Shown: one piece after another, positions 21,251-23,208 of the stretch
Position numbering within the stretch: position 1 is the stretch's first letter
Layout of the letters: each line of letters starts with the position of its first letter
From: Bacillota bacterium
Lineage (GTDB): Bacteria; Bacillota; Clostridia; Christensenellales; Aristaeellaceae
Direction: 5' to 3'
DNA length: 23,208 nucleotides
NCBI GenBank assembly: GCA_009787135.1
Contig: WRGP01000247.1
Location: forward strand, 1-23,208
The notes under the pieces: model-generated
Seen by the model: the letters and a program-made list of their open reading frames with translations, nothing else
The model's database searches: none
What the model was told of the DNA's origin: nothing
Made by a program: the position numbers and the translations under genes

Positions 21251-23208
21251 CTACTTCTTCTTTTTCCCGAACACCGCGTATCCGCCGCCGCCCAAAAGGG
21301 CCGCCCCAGCCGTGACGATCAGCGCGATCCACCCGCCGGCCAGACCGGATGACGTCTCCACTGGCGACCCGGTGGTTTGAGGAAGCTCTGTTTCCGTCGC
21401 GGCGGAAAGCTCCGCCGTCGGTTCTTCTGTCGCGGGTGTTTCCGGCACAGGCTCTTCCGCCACAGACCCCGCCGGCGCCTCCGTCGCCATTTCACCAGCG
21501 GATTCTTCCGCGATGGCTTCCGTTGGCCCGGCGTTCACCTGCGCCGCCGCGGTTGGATCAGGAGAAGGCGCAGTGACCTCGCGCGTAACCTGCGCGAGCG
21601 TCCCCGTAATCTGCACGCCGGGCACGGCGGATTCGTATGCCGCGGGCGTAGGCGCGGGCTTTGGCTTGGGCGTATAGATGCGCACCAGGGGCGTGCTATC
21701 GGGGGTGGCCCGCGGCCGCAAGGTTATGATCGAAAAGGTTACAGGCGTTGACATGAGCGCCCTTTCAGCTTTCGCCTGAACCGGCTCTTCCGATATGGGG
21801 TTACCCTCTTCATCGGCTGGGAAGAAGCCGGCCGCGCCGCCGCGGTTGAGCGTGCCGTACACGCGGTAGAGCGTTTCCCCATCGCGCGCGGTAAAGCTGT
21901 AAAGCCCCTTGCTCTCGTCCGCCAGCGTATACTGGGGGGGAACGGCCTTGGAGGGTTGCGGCTCAAAGCCTTTAAAGTACGCTTCAAAATCCTTCTCCGG
22001 ATCGACCGGGGCCGCGTCCTCGACCGGAATGCCCTCCGCATTCGCCGGGTAGAACTGCGGCATGGCGCGGCCATACGCGCCAAACACGCGGTATATGGAC
22101 TCACCCTCGCGGTCCGCAAAAGCGTACAGGCTGCTGCCCTCCCGAACGGTATAATAAAAATCCGGAACAGCGGCTGGCGTCACCTCCGCGAATTTGGGCG
22201 GGGGGATGATTGCCAGATCGGACGCGGGGCGCACGGGCAGCGCGTTCGTGTTCACATTGCCCTCCTCGTCGCAGGGGTAGTAGTATGCCTCCTTGCCGCG
22301 GTTTAAGACGCCATAGACGCGGAAATGCGCTTTGCCGTTTATATCCATGAACGTCCAAACATCCGCGTTATCGGTTGGGTAATAATAGAGCGGCACATCC
22401 TTTTCATCCCGCGCGATGGGCTCAAACCCGGCGATGTACCTTTCAAAGTCGTCCGCGAGTGACACGGGCGCCGCGTCCTCCGCGACACTACCCCGCTCGT
22501 CCGCGCTATAGTACGCCGGCTCGCAGCCGTCCTTGACGCCATACGAGCGATACACCTTTTGCCCCACGCGGTCCGTAACGGCAAACAGGCCGCCGCCAAC
22601 GGCTTCATAGTAGGCGGGCGGGTCTTTGGGCTCCATGGCGGTAAAGCCTTTAATATACCTTTCAAAATCATCATCAGGGTTTATGGGGGCGGCGCCTTTC
22701 ACCGGCGTTCCCTCCGCCGCGGCCTCATAATACGCGGGCTCCGCGCCATCCAAACGGCCAAAAACGCGATAGCGCGTTTCCCCGTCGCGCCCCTCAAAGG
22801 CGTAGAGCGCATCCCCCGCGGTTTTATAATGGACGGGCAGGGCCGACGGTTTTGCCGCGCCAAATCCCTCAACATACGCGCTATAATCCTCGGCGGGGTC
22901 CACCCGCTCAGCGTCTTCCGGCACAGCGCCTGTTTCATCCACCGCATAGAACGCGGGCGAACCGCCATTCACGCGGCCATACTTTCGCGTTACACGCTCG
23001 CCGTCACGCGTGGTGAAGACAACTTCACCCGGGCCCACAAGCTCGTAATAGGCGGGCAACACCTCAACCTGAACCGGCACATAACCCTTGACGAACGTTT
23101 CGTAATCCTTCTGCGGGCTGGCGGGTTTTTCATTCATCACGACGTTGCCCTCCCGGTCCGCGGGAAAGAACATCGGTTCACTGCCCGACATGGAGCCATA
23201 GGCGCGGT
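21251..23208 (-). CDS. repeat-rich cell-surface protein with LPQTTG anchor, 5' end outside window
   Basis: Incomplete at its N-terminus: the frame stays open to the right edge, and the first in-window Met (23191, MSGSEP) is inside a repeat (RAYGS-MSGSEPMFFPAD), so the start lies beyond 23208. About 650 residues are visible. Six full repeats plus part of a seventh, each 72-77 aa, follow the pattern DFExYIKGF..., P-x-YY, LYAF-xDRxGExxYRVYG, PAYYPADEEG, EDAAPV-P. A Pro/Thr/Glu/Ala-rich stalk follows. The C-terminus is a sorting-signal-like end: LPQTTG (LPQTT codons at 21371-21385), 12 residues, a hydrophobic helix (GGWIALIVTAGAALL) and KKKK. It should be exported and either sortase-linked or membrane-anchored with the repeats outside. 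The aromatic-rich repeat is not one I can name; binding to wall polymer or host glycan is only a guess. Confidence 0.8.
   Translation of the reverse strand, partial: RAYGSMSGSEPMFFPADREGNVVMNEKPASPQKDYETFVKGYVPVQVEVLPAYYELVGPGEVVFTTRDGERVTRKYGRVNGGSPAFYAVDETGAVPEDAERVDPAEDYSAYVEGFGAAKPSALPVHYKTAGDALYAFEGRDGETRYRVFGRLDGAEPAYYEAAAEGTPVKGAAPINPDDDFERYIKGFTAMEPKDPPAYYEAVGGGLFAVTDRVGQKVYRSYGVKDGCEPAYYSADERGSVAEDAAPVSLADDFERYIAGFEPIARDEKDVPLYYYPTDNADVWTFMDINGKAHFRVYGVLNRGKEAYYYPCDEEGNVNTNALPVRPASDLAIIPPPKFAEVTPAAVPDFYYTVREGSSLYAFADREGESIYRVFGAYGRAMPQFYPANAEGIPVEDAAPVDPEKDFEAYFKGFEPQPSKAVPPQYTLADESKGLYSFTARDGETLYRVYGTLNRGGAAGFFPADEEGNPISEEPVQAKAERALMSTPVTFSIITLRPRATPDSTPLVRIYTPKPKPAPTPAAYESAVPGVQITGTLAQVTREVTAPSPDPTAAAQVNAGPTEAIAEESAGEMATEAPAGSVAEEPVPETPATEEPTAELSAATETELPQTTGSPVETSSGLAGGWIALIVTAGAALLGGGGYAVFGKKKK
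21770..23208 (-). repeat. tandem protein-coding repeats of about 220 bp
   Basis: Seven diverged tandem units inside the surface-protein gene, about 216-231 bp each; the rightmost is cut by the window edge. The units keep the Tyr/Phe-rich positions and the GExxYRVYG and PAYYxADExG blocks but differ widely in DNA sequence, so they are old duplications rather than recent slippage. Unit 6 has lost the YIKGF block (ASDLAIIPPPKFAEV instead). Confidence 0.85.

Noticed and set aside
23189..23191. ATG at 23191 as the start of the surface-repeat protein
   Set aside because: The frame continues to the window edge and the residues before this Met (RAYGS) match the repeat consensus, so the Met is internal.

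Overview
The window looks like a chromosomal segment of an anaerobic, Gram-positive (Firmicutes) bacterium of class Clostridia with fairly high G+C. The evidence is a BofA-type sporulation membrane protein, HPr kinase HprK, a FloA/NfeD flotillin pair, two clostridial-type flavodoxin-ferredoxin (EFR1) proteins, an LPxT(G)-like cell-wall anchored repeat protein and strong GGAGG ribosome binding sites. A Christensenellales/Oscillospirales-like gut lineage is plausible, but that is inference. No rRNA, tRNA, CRISPR array, insertion sequence or phage gene was recognised.

Layout. (a) 64-1751, minus: a small HTH protein and an aminoglycoside-phosphotransferase-fold/Nudix fusion, driven by a near-consensus promoter and ended by a GC-rich hairpin. 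(b) 1815-3905, minus: merR-EFR1-EFR1 operon with a 19-bp-spacer MerR promoter and perfect palindromic operator. (c) 3980-4255, plus: bofA, facing manA (4308-5219, minus). (d) 5465-7176, plus: MBL hydrolase, VOC protein and Nudix hydrolase. (e) 7183-9385, minus: PadR regulator plus a flavodoxin/SCP2-like/membrane fusion, under a 42-bp near-perfect palindrome. (f) 9554-14253, minus: short-chain reductase, a 1098-aa acyl-AMP ligase/ACP/alpha-oxoamine synthase fusion, and a 155-aa unknown protein. (g) 14357-17808, plus: Cof-type HAD phosphatase, hprK, ROK glucokinase, rsmG. (h) 17876-18340, minus: GyrI-like effector-binding protein; 18537-19013, plus: amidase-domain protein. (i) 19087-21039, minus: nfeD, floA and a small membrane protein. 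(j) 21251 to the right edge, minus: a repeat-rich surface protein whose start lies outside the window.

The most interesting unit is (f). One polypeptide appears to activate a fatty acid, hold it on a built-in carrier protein and condense it with an amino acid in a PLP-dependent decarboxylating reaction. The translationally coupled reductase upstream would convert the resulting 3-keto-amine to an amino-alcohol. This is the logic of sphingoid-base (long-chain base) synthesis packed into a two-enzyme operon, here in a Firmicute background. Units (b) and (e) are two separate inducible redox/flavoprotein modules with unusually clear operators. Unit (g) couples carbon-catabolite signalling (HprK) with glucose phosphorylation.
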